Below, piece by piece: positions 8,691 through 18,489 of a stretch of DNA of 57,512 nt. Numbering within the stretch: the stretch's first letter is position 1; each line of letters opens with the position of its first letter. Source of the stretch: Gammaproteobacteria bacterium. Its GTDB lineage: Bacteria; Pseudomonadota; Gammaproteobacteria; Burkholderiales; Burkholderiaceae_C. The position numbers and the translations under genes were made by a program. Location of the stretch: the NCBI GenBank assembly GCA_018820395.1, contig JAHJOG010000269.1, positions 1-57,512 on the forward strand, read 5' to 3'. A model generated the notes under the pieces. That model did not search any database, was not told the DNA's origin, and saw only the letters and a list, made by a program, of their open reading frames with translations.

Positions 8691-9011
8691 ATGGAATGCG
8701 TGGTGCTCATCCGCCGCTTCATCAAGCCCGAACGCGAGCAGGACTTCGTCGCCTGGGTCAAGGCGCAGCCGCCGCTCGACCGGCCCGGCTTCCAGGGCAA
8801 GACGCTCACCCGCCTGGACGACGCGTCCCAGCTCCCGCCCGGACTCAACACCTTCCACGTCGGAGCCAACCCGGGCGCGGCGACCTACATCATGGTCGAG
8901 CGCTGGGCCTCCATCGAGGCCTTCCGGGCCTACGTGCCGAACGCCGGCACCAGCGACCAGGACGAGTACGAGGCGGCGCCTCGACAGCGGGTGATCTTGT
9001 CGGTGGTCTAG
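8691..9011 (+). CDS. Small dimeric alpha/beta-barrel-like protein (EthD/ABM type)
   Basis: Protein of 106 residues with a GGGAGA ribosome site 17 bp after the metallo-hydrolase stop. The pattern (a beta strand of the form ECVVLIRRF, then helix, then a YIMVERWASIEAFRAY segment) resembles small ferredoxin-like dimeric barrels such as antibiotic-biosynthesis monooxygenases and EthD. The family assignment is by pattern only. It probably works on the same intermediate as its operon partner, as a cofactor-free oxygenase, isomerase or binding protein. Confidence 0.65.
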   Translation: MECVVLIRRFIKPEREQDFVAWVKAQPPLDRPGFQGKTLTRLDDASQLPPGLNTFHVGANPGAATYIMVERWASIEAFRAYVPNAGTSDQDEYEAAPRQRVILSVV

Positions 9012-9063
9012 GGGCCGGGCGCAGGGCTGCGATTTGGCACGTGTCGACGAAAACGCAAAACGG

Positions 9064-9086
9064 CGACACGTCGGCTCGACGTGTCG
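9064..9086 (-). terminator. Strong hairpin after livF, likely terminator
   Basis: CGACACGTCG and CGACGTGTCG form a perfect 10-bp stem with a 3-base loop. Read on the minus strand it is followed by CCGTTTTGCGTTTT, so it can terminate the leftward Liv operon. The same region contains two further CGTGTCG copies (9041-9047 and 9110-9116). Confidence 0.55.
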
Positions 9087-9114
9087 TCCGCAGCGACATA
9101 AGCCGGGAACGTGT

Positions 9115-9132
9115 CGCCAGAATGGCGTTTTT
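9115..9132 (+). terminator. Short intrinsic terminator of the MBL operon
   Basis: CGCC-AGAAT-GGCG is followed directly by five T residues on the plus strand. The stem is only 4 bp, but the T tract is clean and it lies about 100 bp after the last rightward gene, in a convergent gap. Confidence 0.5.
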
Positions 9133-9150
9133 GCATCATGAGCACTCCGC

Positions 9151-9857
9151 TCAGATCCCGAGCAACGCCCGCAGCGACGGCGACTTCGCCTCCAGCTCCC
9201 CCGCCGCGAAGCCATCGATCACGCGCCCGTGCTCCATCACGTAGAAGCGGTCCGACAGCGGCGCCGCGAAATGGAAGTTCTGCTCGACCATGACGATGGT
9301 CATGCCCTGTCGGCGCAGGTGCAGGATCGTTTCGCCGAGCGCCTGCACGATCACCGGCGCGAGCCCTTCCGAAATCTCGTCGAGCAGCAGCAGGCTGGTG
9401 CCGGCGCGCAGGATGCGCGCGATCGCCAGCATCTGCTGCTCCCCGCCCGACAGGCGCGTGCCCTGCGCCGAGCGGCGCGCCTCGAGGTTGGGAAAGAGCT
9501 TGTAGATTTCCGCGAGCGACATGCCCTGGCCGTCGCGCGACACCACGGGCGGCAGCAGCAGGTTCTCCTCGGCCGACAGCGACGCGAAGATGCCGCGCTC
9601 TTCGGGGCAGTAGCCGACGCCCAGGTGCGCGATCTTGCGGCTCGGCAGGCGGATGGTTTCCACCCCGCCGATGCAAATCGAGCCGCGGCGCGTGTCGGTC
9701 AGGCCCATGATGGCCCGCAGCGTGGTGGTGCGGCCCGAGCCGTTGCGGCCCAAGAGCGTGACGACCTCGCCGGGGCGCACGTCGAGATCGACTCCATGCA
9801 GCACGTGCGATTCGCCATACCAGGCGTTGAGCGCCTTGATCTCCAGGGCCGGCGCGC

Positions 9858-9861
<4 letters not shown>
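9151..9861 (-). CDS. livF: Branched-chain-type ABC transporter ATPase LivF
   Basis: ATPase subunit of 236 residues of a high-affinity importer of the branched-chain amino acid (HAAT) type. The ABC signature LSGGEQQ and Walker B LLLLDE are intact. The Walker A motif reads GRNGSGRT, with arginine at residue 44 where a lysine normally binds the phosphates; the codon is CGC. Walker B is followed by I where P is usual. It is the last gene of the five-gene operon, and its start overlaps the livG stop by 4 bp. It may also serve the second importer, which has no LivF. Confidence 0.92.
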
Positions 9862-10620
<759 letters not shown>

Positions 10621-10628
<8 letters not shown>

Positions 10629-11616
10629 CGTCCACCACCTTGCGGCCTGCGCGCTGCGGTCGCAGCACGTGGGCCAGTTCGCCGATGACGCCCTTGCGAA
10701 AGGTGAGCACGCAGGCCATGAAGATGAGCCCGGTGACCAGCGGCACCGACACGCCGATCGCACGGAACCAGTCGATGCCGGTCGTGGTCGCCAGGAAATC
10801 GCCGATGTCGCCGAGCTTGTTCTCCAGCCCGACGATGACCGCCGCGCCGATGACCGGGCCGATGAAGGTGCCCATGCCGCCGATAAGCGTCATGAGGATC
10901 ACCAGCCCCGACATGCCCCAGTGCACGTCGGTGAGCGTGGCCGAGCCGAGCACCACGGCCTTGGTCGCGCCGGCCAGCCCCGCGAGCGCGGCCGACAGGA
11001 CGAAGGCGAGCACCTTGTACTTCGACACGTCGTAGCCCAGCGAGATGGCCCGCGCCTCGTTGGCCTTGATGGCCTGCAGCACCTGCCCGAAAGGCGAATG
11101 CACGGTGCGCACGATGAGCGCGAAGCCCGCCAGGCAGATCGCCACCACCACGTAGTACATGATCAGGTCGTCGCCGAGATCGATCACCCCGAAGAGCCGC
11201 CCGCGCGGAATGGCCTGCAGCCCGTCTTCGCCGCCCGTGAACGGCGCCTGCAGATAGAAGAAGTACAGCATCTGCGCGAGCGCCAGCGTGATCATCGAGA
11301 AATACACGCCCTGCCGCCGGATGGCGAGGCTGCCCACCGCGAAGCCGATCAGCGCCGACGCGGCCGTGCCGGCAAGGATGCCGAGCTCGGTCGGGAACCC
11401 GAGCGAGGCCAGCGCGTAGCCGCAGATGTACGACGCGCCGCCGAAGAAGGTGGCATGCCCGAAGGACACCAGCCCCGCGAAGCCGATCAGCAGGTTGAAC
11501 GCGCACGCGAAGAGCGCATAGCACAGCACCTTCATCACCAGCACCGGATAGAGCACGGCCGGTGCGGCGAGCAGGATCAGGAGGGCCAGCACGTAGCCCC
11601 AGTTCTTCAGTTTCAT
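10621..11616 (-). CDS. livM: Branched-chain-type ABC transporter permease LivM
   Basis: Inner-membrane permease of 331 residues with multiple hydrophobic helices. The family segment GFAGLVSFGHATFFGGASY near residue 48 and the VYFSMITLALAQM segment are present. The ATG at 11616 gives the usual short N-terminus before the first helix, and the 5-bp gap to livH is typical of this operon. The open frame continues upstream across livH in another frame, which is not coding. Confidence 0.92.
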
Positions 11617-11621
11617 GGGGC

Positions 11622-12506
11622 CTACTTTTCCCTGCCGAAGAGTCCGGCGGGCCGCAGCAGCAGCACGACGGCCATCACGATGAAGACGACGGTGGCCGAC
11701 AGTTGCGGGTAGAAGATGCCCACCACGCCCTCGATCACGCCCAGGCCCAGTCCGGTCAGGATGGCCCCGAGGATCGAGCTGAGCCCGCCGATCACGACCA
11801 CCGCGAACACCGCCACGATGAGGTTGCTGCCCATCAGCGGCGACACCTGAACCATCGGCGCCGCGAGCACGCCGGCGAAGCCCGCGAGCGCCGCGCCGAA
11901 GCCGTAGGTGAGCGTGACCAGCAGCGGCACGTTGACGCCGAAGGCCTCGACCAGCCGCGGGTTCTCGGTGCCGGCGCGCAAGGTGGCGCCGAGCCGCGTC
12001 CGCTCGATCGCATACCAGGTGCCGAAGCAGGTGACGAGCGACGCCACGACGACCCAGGCGCGGTAGTTGGGCAGCACCATGAAGCCGATGTCGGTCGCGC
12101 CGCCGAGCGCGGCCGGCGAGGAATACGACTTGCCCGAAACACCGTAGAACGAGTGGAACAGGCCTTCGAGCACGTGGGCCAGCCCGATCATCAGCAGCAT
12201 GCCGTAGAGGTGGTCGAGCCGATAGAGGCGCCGCAGCGCGAGCCTTTCGATCACGACACCGAAGACGCCCACCGCCAGCGGCGTCAGCAGAAGCATCCAC
12301 CAGTAGCTGATCCCGGCATAGCTCAGCCCCATCCAGGTGATGAACGCGCCCAGCATGTAGAGCGCGCCATGCGACAGGTTGATGACGTTCAACAAGCCGA
12401 AGATGATCGCCAGGCCCAGCGACAGCAGCGCATAGAAGCACCCGTTGACCAGGCCGAGAAAGAGCTGCGCGGGAACGGCCTGGTAGGGGATTCCGAAGAT
12501 GTCCAT
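11622..12506 (-). CDS. livH: Branched-chain-type ABC transporter permease LivH
   Basis: Inner-membrane permease of 294 residues. The hallmark GLLNVINLSHGALYMLGAF near residue 37 and a C-terminal RPAGLFG are clear. It forms the translocation channel with LivM. It starts 16 bp after the binding-protein gene, in the same operon. Confidence 0.93.
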   Translation of the reverse strand: MDIFGIPYQAVPAQLFLGLVNGCFYALLSLGLAIIFGLLNVINLSHGALYMLGAFITWMGLSYAGISYWWMLLLTPLAVGVFGVVIERLALRRLYRLDHLYGMLLMIGLAHVLEGLFHSFYGVSGKSYSSPAALGGATDIGFMVLPNYRAWVVVASLVTCFGTWYAIERTRLGATLRAGTENPRLVEAFGVNVPLLVTLTYGFGAALAGFAGVLAAPMVQVSPLMGSNLIVAVFAVVVIGGLSSILGAILTGLGLGVIEGVVGIFYPQLSATVVFIVMAVVLLLRPAGLFGREK

Positions 12507-12522
12507 GGGTCGGCGGGCGCGG

Positions 12523-13746
12523 CTACTTCCAGAGGGCGCACTTGGTTTCGGACTTCTTGGTGAAGGCCTCGTCGCCCGGAATGGTCTTGACGGTCTTGTA
12601 ATAGTCCCACGGGCCCTTCGATTCGGCCGGCGTCTTTACCTGCCGCAGGTACATGTCGTAGACCATGCGGCCGTCGGTGCGGATCATTCCGCTCTTGGTG
12701 TACATGTCGCTGATCTTGGTGGACTTGAGCGTCGCCATCACCTTGTCGCCGTCGTCGGTGCCCGCCGCCTTCACCGCCTTGAGATAGGTGGTCACCGCCG
12801 AATAGTCGGCGGCCTGCATCGAGCTGGGCATCTTCTTCATCTTCTCGAAGTAGCGCTTGGCCCAGGCGCGCGAGGCGTCGTCCTGGTCCCAGTACCAGCC
12901 GTCCGTGAGGTACATGCCCTGCGTCAGCTTGAGGCCGAGCGCATGCACTTCGGTGATGTGGGTCAGGATGGCGGCCAGGTTCATGGTCTTGTTGATGCCG
13001 AACTCGTTGGCCACCTTGATCGCGTTGATCAGGTCGTCACCGCTGGTCGCGAGGCCGAGGATCTTGGCCTTCGACGCCTGCGCCTGCAGCAGCAGCGCCG
13101 AGAAGTTCGGCGTCGAGCCCACCGGGTGCTTCACGCTGCCCATCACGCGGCCGCCCTTCGCCTCGACCACGGCGGCGGTTTCCTTTTCGAGCGAGGTGCC
13201 GAAGGCGTAGTCGGCCGTGAGGAAGAACCAGTCCTTGCCGCCCGCATCGACGATCGCACCGCCGGTGCCGCGCGCCACCGACACCGTGTCGTACGCATAG
13301 GCCACCGTGTAGGGCGTGCATTCCTCGTTGGTGAGGCGCGCCGTCGCGGCGGTGACCGCGATCATCGGCTTCTTCTTGTCGGCCGCGAGCTTGGCGAGCG
13401 CCAGCGCGGCGCCCGAGTTGGCGCCGATGACCAGCATGTCCAGCCCGTCGCGGTCGAACCACTCGCGGGCCTTGGCCGACGCCACGTCGACCTTGTTGAG
13501 GTGGTCCGCGTAGAGGAACTCGACCTTCTTGCCGTTGAGCGCGCCGAAGTCCTCCACGGCCATCTTGATGGCTTCCACGCCGCCCTGCCCGTCGTTGTCC
13601 GAATAGACGCCCGAGATGTCGGTGAGAAAGCCCACCTTCACCACATCGCCGGAAAACTGCGCGAAAGCCGGCGTGGCGAAGCCGAGCGAAAGCGCCACGG
13701 CGAGGGCCGTGAACTTCGACTGGATGCGGTTGCGTTGCTGAAACAT
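12523..13746 (-). CDS. ABC transporter substrate-binding protein (LivK/AmiC type)
   Basis: Periplasmic binding protein of 407 residues with a signal peptide ending AFA-Q near residue 30 and a type I periplasmic-binding fold. It starts with KVGFLTDISGVYSD and has NSGAALALA in the ligand cleft region. First gene of the importer operon, with GGAG six bases before the ATG. A LacI-type operator lies 94 bp upstream. Related proteins near aromatic pathways bind aromatic acids, so an aromatic substrate is plausible but unproven. Confidence 0.92.
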   Translation of the reverse strand: MFQQRNRIQSKFTALAVALSLGFATPAFAQFSGDVVKVGFLTDISGVYSDNDGQGGVEAIKMAVEDFGALNGKKVEFLYADHLNKVDVASAKAREWFDRDGLDMLVIGANSGAALALAKLAADKKKPMIAVTAATARLTNEECTPYTVAYAYDTVSVARGTGGAIVDAGGKDWFFLTADYAFGTSLEKETAAVVEAKGGRVMGSVKHPVGSTPNFSALLLQAQASKAKILGLATSGDDLINAIKVANEFGINKTMNLAAILTHITEVHALGLKLTQGMYLTDGWYWDQDDASRAWAKRYFEKMKKMPSSMQAADYSAVTTYLKAVKAAGTDDGDKVMATLKSTKISDMYTKSGMIRTDGRMVYDMYLRQVKTPAESKGPWDYYKTVKTIPGDEAFTKKSETKCALWK

Positions 13747-13839
13747 GGGGGTCTCCTTCGGTTGTCGTGTTGTAGGAAGCGGGAACTCGGGATCGGAAAT
13801 CGGGAGCAGGAACGAGGGCTCAGTACGTCGACATGAATC

Positions 13840-13853
13840 TGATAGCGCTAACT
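13840..13853. promoter_or_regulatory. LacI-type operator, site c
   Basis: TGATAGCGCTAACT matches the dyad at 13 of 14 positions and is identical to site d. It lies 94 bp before the binding-protein ATG, in the 123-bp gap between this operon and the oxygenase operon. No convincing -35 was seen beside it. Confidence 0.65.
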
Positions 13854-13869
13854 CGCCAGGCCGAAAAAT

Positions 13870-14634
13870 TCAGCCGGCGCGGCACAGCCGCCCGCCGTCG
13901 ACCACCAGCATCTGTCCGGTCACGTACGACGACATCGGCGAGCACAGGTAGAGCACCGCCCCGATCACGTCCTCGGGCGTGCCGATGCGTCCCATGGGCA
14001 GTCCGGCGCCCGCGGCGCTGGTCTTGGCGGGCGTATCGAGCGTCGACCGGTTGAAGTCGGTGAGGATGGTGCCGGGCGCCACGCCGTTCACGCGGATGCC
14101 CGACGACGCGAGCTCGACCGCGGCCGACACCGTGAGCTGGCGGATGCCGCCCTTGGTCACGTCGTAGGCGATCTCCGGCACGCGCGAGGCGACGAAGGCG
14201 GAGGTCGACGAAAAGGTCACGATCGAGCCGGCCCGGTTGGGCAGCATGCGCCGGGCCGCTTCCTGCACGCTGAAGAAGGTGCCCTTGAGGTTGACGCGCG
14301 CGAGCGCATCCCAGTCTTCTTCCTCGTGATCGAGAAAAGGCTTCACGCGCAGGATCGCCGCGGCGCAGACCGCGATGTCCGGCGGCGCGGCCAGGCCACG
14401 AAAGAAGGCCCGCAGCGCCGGCACGTCGGCGATGTCGAGCGCATGCGCCTCGGCCTCGCCGCCGGCCTGGCGGATCGCCTCGGCCGAAGCCTGCACGTTG
14501 TCCGCATCGATGTCGGCCAGCACCACCTTCGCGCCGCGCTGCGCCAGGGCCAGCGCCACTGCGCGGCCCATGCCGCGACCGGCGCCGGTCACCACGGCGC
14601 GTCGGCCGTCGAAATTGAGGTCGTCGTGGGTCAT
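13870..14634 (-). CDS. SDR family dehydrogenase, end of the Rieske oxygenase operon
   Basis: Short-chain dehydrogenase of 254 residues with TGAGRGMG, CAAA in place of NNAG, catalytic FSSTS and YDVTK, and a C-terminal VDGG. Sixteen bp after the Rieske ferredoxin gene, it is the last gene of that operon. In ring-dihydroxylating pathways an SDR usually oxidises the cis-dihydrodiol to a catechol, so that is the first hypothesis here. A general alcohol dehydrogenase role is equally compatible with the sequence. Confidence 0.9.
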   Translation of the reverse strand: MTHDDLNFDGRRAVVTGAGRGMGRAVALALAQRGAKVVLADIDADNVQASAEAIRQAGGEAEAHALDIADVPALRAFFRGLAAPPDIAVCAAAILRVKPFLDHEEEDWDALARVNLKGTFFSVQEAARRMLPNRAGSIVTFSSTSAFVASRVPEIAYDVTKGGIRQLTVSAAVELASSGIRVNGVAPGTILTDFNRSTLDTPAKTSAAGAGLPMGRIGTPEDVIGAVLYLCSPMSSYVTGQMLVVDGGRLCRAG

Positions 14635-14650
14635 CGGGTGGGGCGCCGCT

Positions 14651-14962
14651 TCAGACTTCGACGAAGACCTTGCCGTCTTCGACGCGAACCTGGAACACCG
14701 GGATGTCTTCGCGTGCCGGCGGGCTCAGCACCTTGCCGGTCTTGATGTTGAAGCAGGACTGGTGCATGGGGCATTCGATGGTGTCGCCATCGAGGTAGCC
14801 GTCGGACAGCTTCACGTCCTTCTGGTGCGGGCAGAGATTGCCCGTGGCGTGCACGTCGGCGCCGACCTTGTAGAGCGCGACCTCCTGCCCACCCACCGTG
14901 ACCGCGAGGGGCACTCCCTCCCACACGTCGTCGAAGTTGCCAGCGCAATGCCAATCTGCCAT
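14651..14962 (-). CDS. Rieske [2Fe-2S] ferredoxin component
   Basis: Small soluble Rieske ferredoxin of 103 residues. The ligands are C44-P-H46 and C64-P-M-H67, separated by 17 residues. It would carry electrons to the terminal oxygenase encoded directly upstream. The ATG at 14962 is one base from the oxygenase stop (14964), and this start gives the compact length of such ferredoxins. No ferredoxin reductase is encoded in the window, so its electron donor must come from elsewhere. Confidence 0.92.
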   Translation of the reverse strand: MADWHCAGNFDDVWEGVPLAVTVGGQEVALYKVGADVHATGNLCPHQKDVKLSDGYLDGDTIECPMHQSCFNIKTGKVLSPPAREDIPVFQVRVEDGKVFVEV

Positions 14963-14963
14963 G

Positions 14964-16265
14964 TCAGAGACCCATCTTTTCTCGGTAGTAGCCATAGAAG
15001 CCACGGATCAGCGTTTCCGTGAGCATCGTTTCCTGCGGTGCGAGGTCCACTCCCCCCATCGTCACCACCTGCACGGATTCTGGCGCGCTGTCGGCCACGG
15101 GCTGCATGCGCGCGAGCACCTCGCTGTCGTCGATCGCGACGTAGCCCGCGGGGCCCATGAGGTTGGCCTGCTTCAGGCGGCGGCGATTCATGTCCTCGTC
15201 GTCGTCGACGAAGCCGTAGTGCGTCCAGGCCAGCTCGGTCTGCGTGGCCGACTTCGGCAGCAGATGGCGCAGCGCCAGCGAGTTGCCGTGCTGCTGGAAG
15301 AACACCGACGGCAGCACTGAGAAATTGATCATGGCGCTGTCGCCCATCTCGTCGACGGGCTTGACCACTTCCATGTCTTCCAGCGTGAAGTCGCTGTGCA
15401 GGCTCGCGAGCTCACGCGTGACCTCGTTCTGCTGCCCGGCCGTGGCGGCCGAATAGGTCGAAGCCATGATGGCGTGGCGCCCGCCGAGCGTCGGCACGGC
15501 CCTGAAGGCGGTGTCGGTGCGCAGCAGGCCGAAGGTGAGAAAGAAGCTGTGCAGCAGGGTCGCGTGGTACGGGTCGCGGCTGTTCTCGAGGTAGAGCTTC
15601 CAGTTGCAGGGCAGCAGCTGGCGGTTGTAGCCGAGCAGGCGCAGCTTCTTGCCACGGCCGGTGGCGCGCAGCACGAGTTCGCGGATCTCCTCGCCGAGGT
15701 AGTCGTCCAGCGACGGCGCCTCCTGAGAGAAGGTCGCCCACACAAGGCCTCCGAGCGTGGCGACGCGCAGCTTGCGCAGCCCATGCGCGCTCTTGTCGAA
15801 GTCGCGCGGCATGCCGCCCTTGCCCATCGCGCCGCGAAAGAAGGGCAGGCCCAGCAGATTGCCTTCGAGGTCGTAGTTCCAGTGGTGGTACGGGCAGGTG
15901 AAGTCGTTGACCACGCCCTTGTTTTCCCAGCACAGCTGCGAGCCGCGGTGCGCGCAGCGGTTCTCCAGCACATGGATGGCGTCGTCGTCGCCGCGCACCA
16001 TGATCACCGAGCGCGTGCCCACCCAGCTACGCTTGTATGCGCCGCGCTCTTCGATCTCGCATTCGAGGCCGATGAAGTTCCAGCACGGCCCGTCGTGGAA
16101 GACTTCCATCTCGCGCGCGAAGAGCGACGGGTCCGAATAGATCCATGCGGGAATGCGGGTCTCGCGCGGCTCGGGCCAGCGGCGCATGCGCCAGGTCGAG
16201 ACGGTGGCTTCGGCCGGCGCACCGTTCGTGCCGGTCGGCGATTCGAGGGTGGTGTCAGGAGTCAT
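14964..16265 (-). CDS. Aromatic-ring-hydroxylating (Rieske) oxygenase, alpha subunit
   Basis: Catalytic subunit of 433 residues. The Rieske cluster ligands are C104/H106 and C124/H127. The mononuclear iron site is clear in NWKLYLENSRDPYH, giving D231, H234 and H239, with D231 the usual inter-subunit electron bridge. It resembles the benzoate/anthranilate/salicylate group of two-subunit dioxygenases. Two bp separate it from the beta-subunit gene. With the ferredoxin it makes a three-component type system, and the ring substrate is not deducible. Confidence 0.93.
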   Translation of the reverse strand: MTPDTTLESPTGTNGAPAEATVSTWRMRRWPEPRETRIPAWIYSDPSLFAREMEVFHDGPCWNFIGLECEIEERGAYKRSWVGTRSVIMVRGDDDAIHVLENRCAHRGSQLCWENKGVVNDFTCPYHHWNYDLEGNLLGLPFFRGAMGKGGMPRDFDKSAHGLRKLRVATLGGLVWATFSQEAPSLDDYLGEEIRELVLRATGRGKKLRLLGYNRQLLPCNWKLYLENSRDPYHATLLHSFFLTFGLLRTDTAFRAVPTLGGRHAIMASTYSAATAGQQNEVTRELASLHSDFTLEDMEVVKPVDEMGDSAMINFSVLPSVFFQQHGNSLALRHLLPKSATQTELAWTHYGFVDDDEDMNRRRLKQANLMGPAGYVAIDDSEVLARMQPVADSAPESVQVVTMGGVDLAPQETMLTETLIRGFYGYYREKMGL

Positions 16266-16267
16266 GT

Positions 16268-16765
16268 TCAAACCGGGTAGACGAGAGAAGTGCGCACGCG
16301 GTGGTTGTCGAACACGCAGACGCGCTCGACGAGCTTCAGCCGGTCTTCGTGCAGGGTCAGGCGATCGAGGTAGCGGCCGGTCATGAACACGTGCGGCTCG
16401 CGGTCGGACAGGCTTTCGAAGATCGCGAAGTTGGCCTGGGCGCGCACCTGCTCGCCTTCGACCGAATCGACGCGCACGCCGCTCACCATGCGCCGCAGCG
16501 TGCGTGGCTCGAACACGGCGGTCTGCCGGATCGCCGCGATGCGGTCGCGCAGCGACCCCGCGCCGTGGCATTCCATGACGGAAAGCGGCAGGCCTTCCTT
16601 GAAGTTCTCCAGCGACACCACGCGGTAGTGGCACTGCTCGGTGAAGCAGTCCACCCAGCGGGCGAAGTCGAGGTCGTCCAGCGCGCCGGCATAGTCGTCG
16701 TTGAAGTCGCGCACCTTCGCGCGCAGCGCCGTGTCGGCAGTCGACGTGGGTGAGGTCATGGTCAT
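16268..16765 (-). CDS. Aromatic-ring-hydroxylating oxygenase, beta subunit
   Basis: Small subunit of 165 residues with the NTF2-like fold typical of ring-hydroxylating dioxygenase beta chains, showing DDLDFARWVDCFTEQCHYRV near residue 30 and RTSLVYPV at the C-terminus. It has a structural rather than catalytic role in the alpha3-beta3 oxygenase. Starts at 16765 or 16759 are both possible and neither has a strong ribosome site. It is directly followed by the alpha subunit gene. Confidence 0.9.
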   Translation of the reverse strand: MTMTSPTSTADTALRAKVRDFNDDYAGALDDLDFARWVDCFTEQCHYRVVSLENFKEGLPLSVMECHGAGSLRDRIAAIRQTAVFEPRTLRRMVSGVRVDSVEGEQVRAQANFAIFESLSDREPHVFMTGRYLDRLTLHEDRLKLVERVCVFDNHRVRTSLVYPV

Positions 16766-16778
16766 GTTCGAACGGATG

Positions 16779-18431
16779 TCAGCCGCGCAGCGAGCGCATC
16801 TGCGCGGGATAGGAGCTGGGGTCGACCTTCACGTCCACCACCGCCGGGCCGGCGGCGGCCAGGGCCTTGCGGATCGTGTCGGCCAGCTCGCCCTCGCGGG
16901 CCACGTTGAAGCCCTCGCATCCGTAGCCCCGGGCCACGGCGGCGAAGTCGGTCGGCGAATAGTCCATGCCCAGGCGTTCGAGCCCGCGCTGGTTCTGCTT
17001 GACGCCGATCATGGCGATGGCCGAGTCGTTGAAGACGATCACCGTCAGCTTGCAGCCGGCCTGCGCCGCGGTGGCGAGTTCCGACGCGCACATCATCAGC
17101 CCACCATCGCCGGTGAACGCGACGACCGGATGGCTCGGGTCGGCCAGCGCCGCGCCGATCGCGCTCGGCAATGCATAGGCCATGGTCGCGAGGCCACGCG
17201 AAATCAGCGCGTCGAAAGGCTGCTGCGCCTCGAAGAAAGCCATCACCGGAAGCATGTGCGCGCCGGCGTCGACCGCGATGCGGACGCCGTCGGGCAGCAG
17301 GCCGCAGGCGGTGCGCGCCAGCTGCGTGGGCGTGATCGTGCCGTCGCCCTGCCCTTCGCCGCCCACGCCCGCCCGATCGCGCATGTGGGTCTTGAGACTG
17401 GCGAGGTCGTTGTCTTTCCATGCGCTGGCTGCGAGCCCTTCGGCCAACTGCGACGCGGCGTCGGCGAGATCGCCCACCAGCGCCACGGCCGGCGTGAAGT
17501 GGTTGCGCGCAAACGCGTGCGTGGCGAGTTCGATCACGGGCGCCTGGTAGCGCCAGGGCTTGGGCAGCAACTCGATGGGGTCGAGCCCGAAGGTGAGCAC
17601 CAGGTCTGCCGACTTCAGCGTCTCGTCCTCGGCGCCGCCGGCCATGAAGTGGCCCATCATCTGGGGGTCGGTATCGGCGAGCGCCCCCTTGCCCATGTAG
17701 GTCGCGAACACCGGGCAGCCCCATTGCTTCGCGAGGCGGCGCAGGGCCTCGGCAGCCTTCGGCTCGCGCGTCTGCAGGCCGGCGATGATCACCGGGCGGC
17801 GCGACTTCGCCATGGCCACGCGCGCTGCCGACACGGTGTCGGACGCGTGCGGGGGCAGCGCGGCACACGGTGCGGGCTCGGCACGCAGCGACGCGGCGGG
17901 CACCTTGCCGCGCATGCCCTGCCCCGTCACTTCGAGATAGACCGGCCCGTGGGGGCGCGTCATCGCCAAATCGAGCAGCGCACCGATCGCGGGCAGTGCC
18001 TGGGGCGACTCGACGCGCAGCGTGGCCTTGGTGATCGGCTCCATCAGCCGTTGCTGATCGAAGCGCTGGTGGCTGACGAAAGCCTGCTCGTTCTCGTAGC
18101 CGTCGCTGATCACGAGCAGCGCGCAGCGGTCCAGCATGGCGCACGCCACGCCGTTGACGCCGTTGGCCAGGCCCGGGCCCCGCGTGGTGAGCAACACACC
18201 CAGGCTGCCGCTGATCTGCGCTTCGGCAGCGGCCATCATCGCGGCCGAGTTCTCGGTCCGCGCGAGGACGAAGGCGATGCCGGCCTCGTGCGCCGCGGCG
18301 ATGATGTCCAGGCTGCAGTCGCCGCCGGGCACGCCGTAGATCCGCCGCACGCCGCGCGCCGAAAACTGGGCGACGAGTGCCTGGGCGCCGGAAAGACTCG
18401 CGCTCGCGCCAGTCGGACTGTCGATGGTCAT
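16779..18431 (-). CDS. ThDP-dependent enzyme, acetolactate synthase-like family
   Basis: Thiamine diphosphate enzyme of 550 residues with three domains. E60 in the RTENSAAM segment is the expected cofactor-activating glutamate, and GDGGLMMCASEL near the C-terminal third begins the ThDP/Mg site. The family includes acetolactate synthase, benzaldehyde lyase and benzoylformate decarboxylase. It lies in the oxygenase operon, 13 bp before the beta subunit, so it may cleave or form a C-C bond in an aromatic or alpha-keto intermediate. A close paralogue is at 26949-28577. Confidence 0.88.
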   Translation of the reverse strand: MTIDSPTGASASLSGAQALVAQFSARGVRRIYGVPGGDCSLDIIAAAHEAGIAFVLARTENSAAMMAAAEAQISGSLGVLLTTRGPGLANGVNGVACAMLDRCALLVISDGYENEQAFVSHQRFDQQRLMEPITKATLRVESPQALPAIGALLDLAMTRPHGPVYLEVTGQGMRGKVPAASLRAEPAPCAALPPHASDTVSAARVAMAKSRRPVIIAGLQTREPKAAEALRRLAKQWGCPVFATYMGKGALADTDPQMMGHFMAGGAEDETLKSADLVLTFGLDPIELLPKPWRYQAPVIELATHAFARNHFTPAVALVGDLADAASQLAEGLAASAWKDNDLASLKTHMRDRAGVGGEGQGDGTITPTQLARTACGLLPDGVRIAVDAGAHMLPVMAFFEAQQPFDALISRGLATMAYALPSAIGAALADPSHPVVAFTGDGGLMMCASELATAAQAGCKLTVIVFNDSAIAMIGVKQNQRGLERLGMDYSPTDFAAVARGYGCEGFNVAREGELADTIRKALAAAGPAVVDVKVDPSSYPAQMRSLRG

Positions 18432-18489
18432 GAATGAACTCGGATCGGATGAAGAACTTGCAGGAAGCGCGGCTCGCTCGGGGTCTCGC

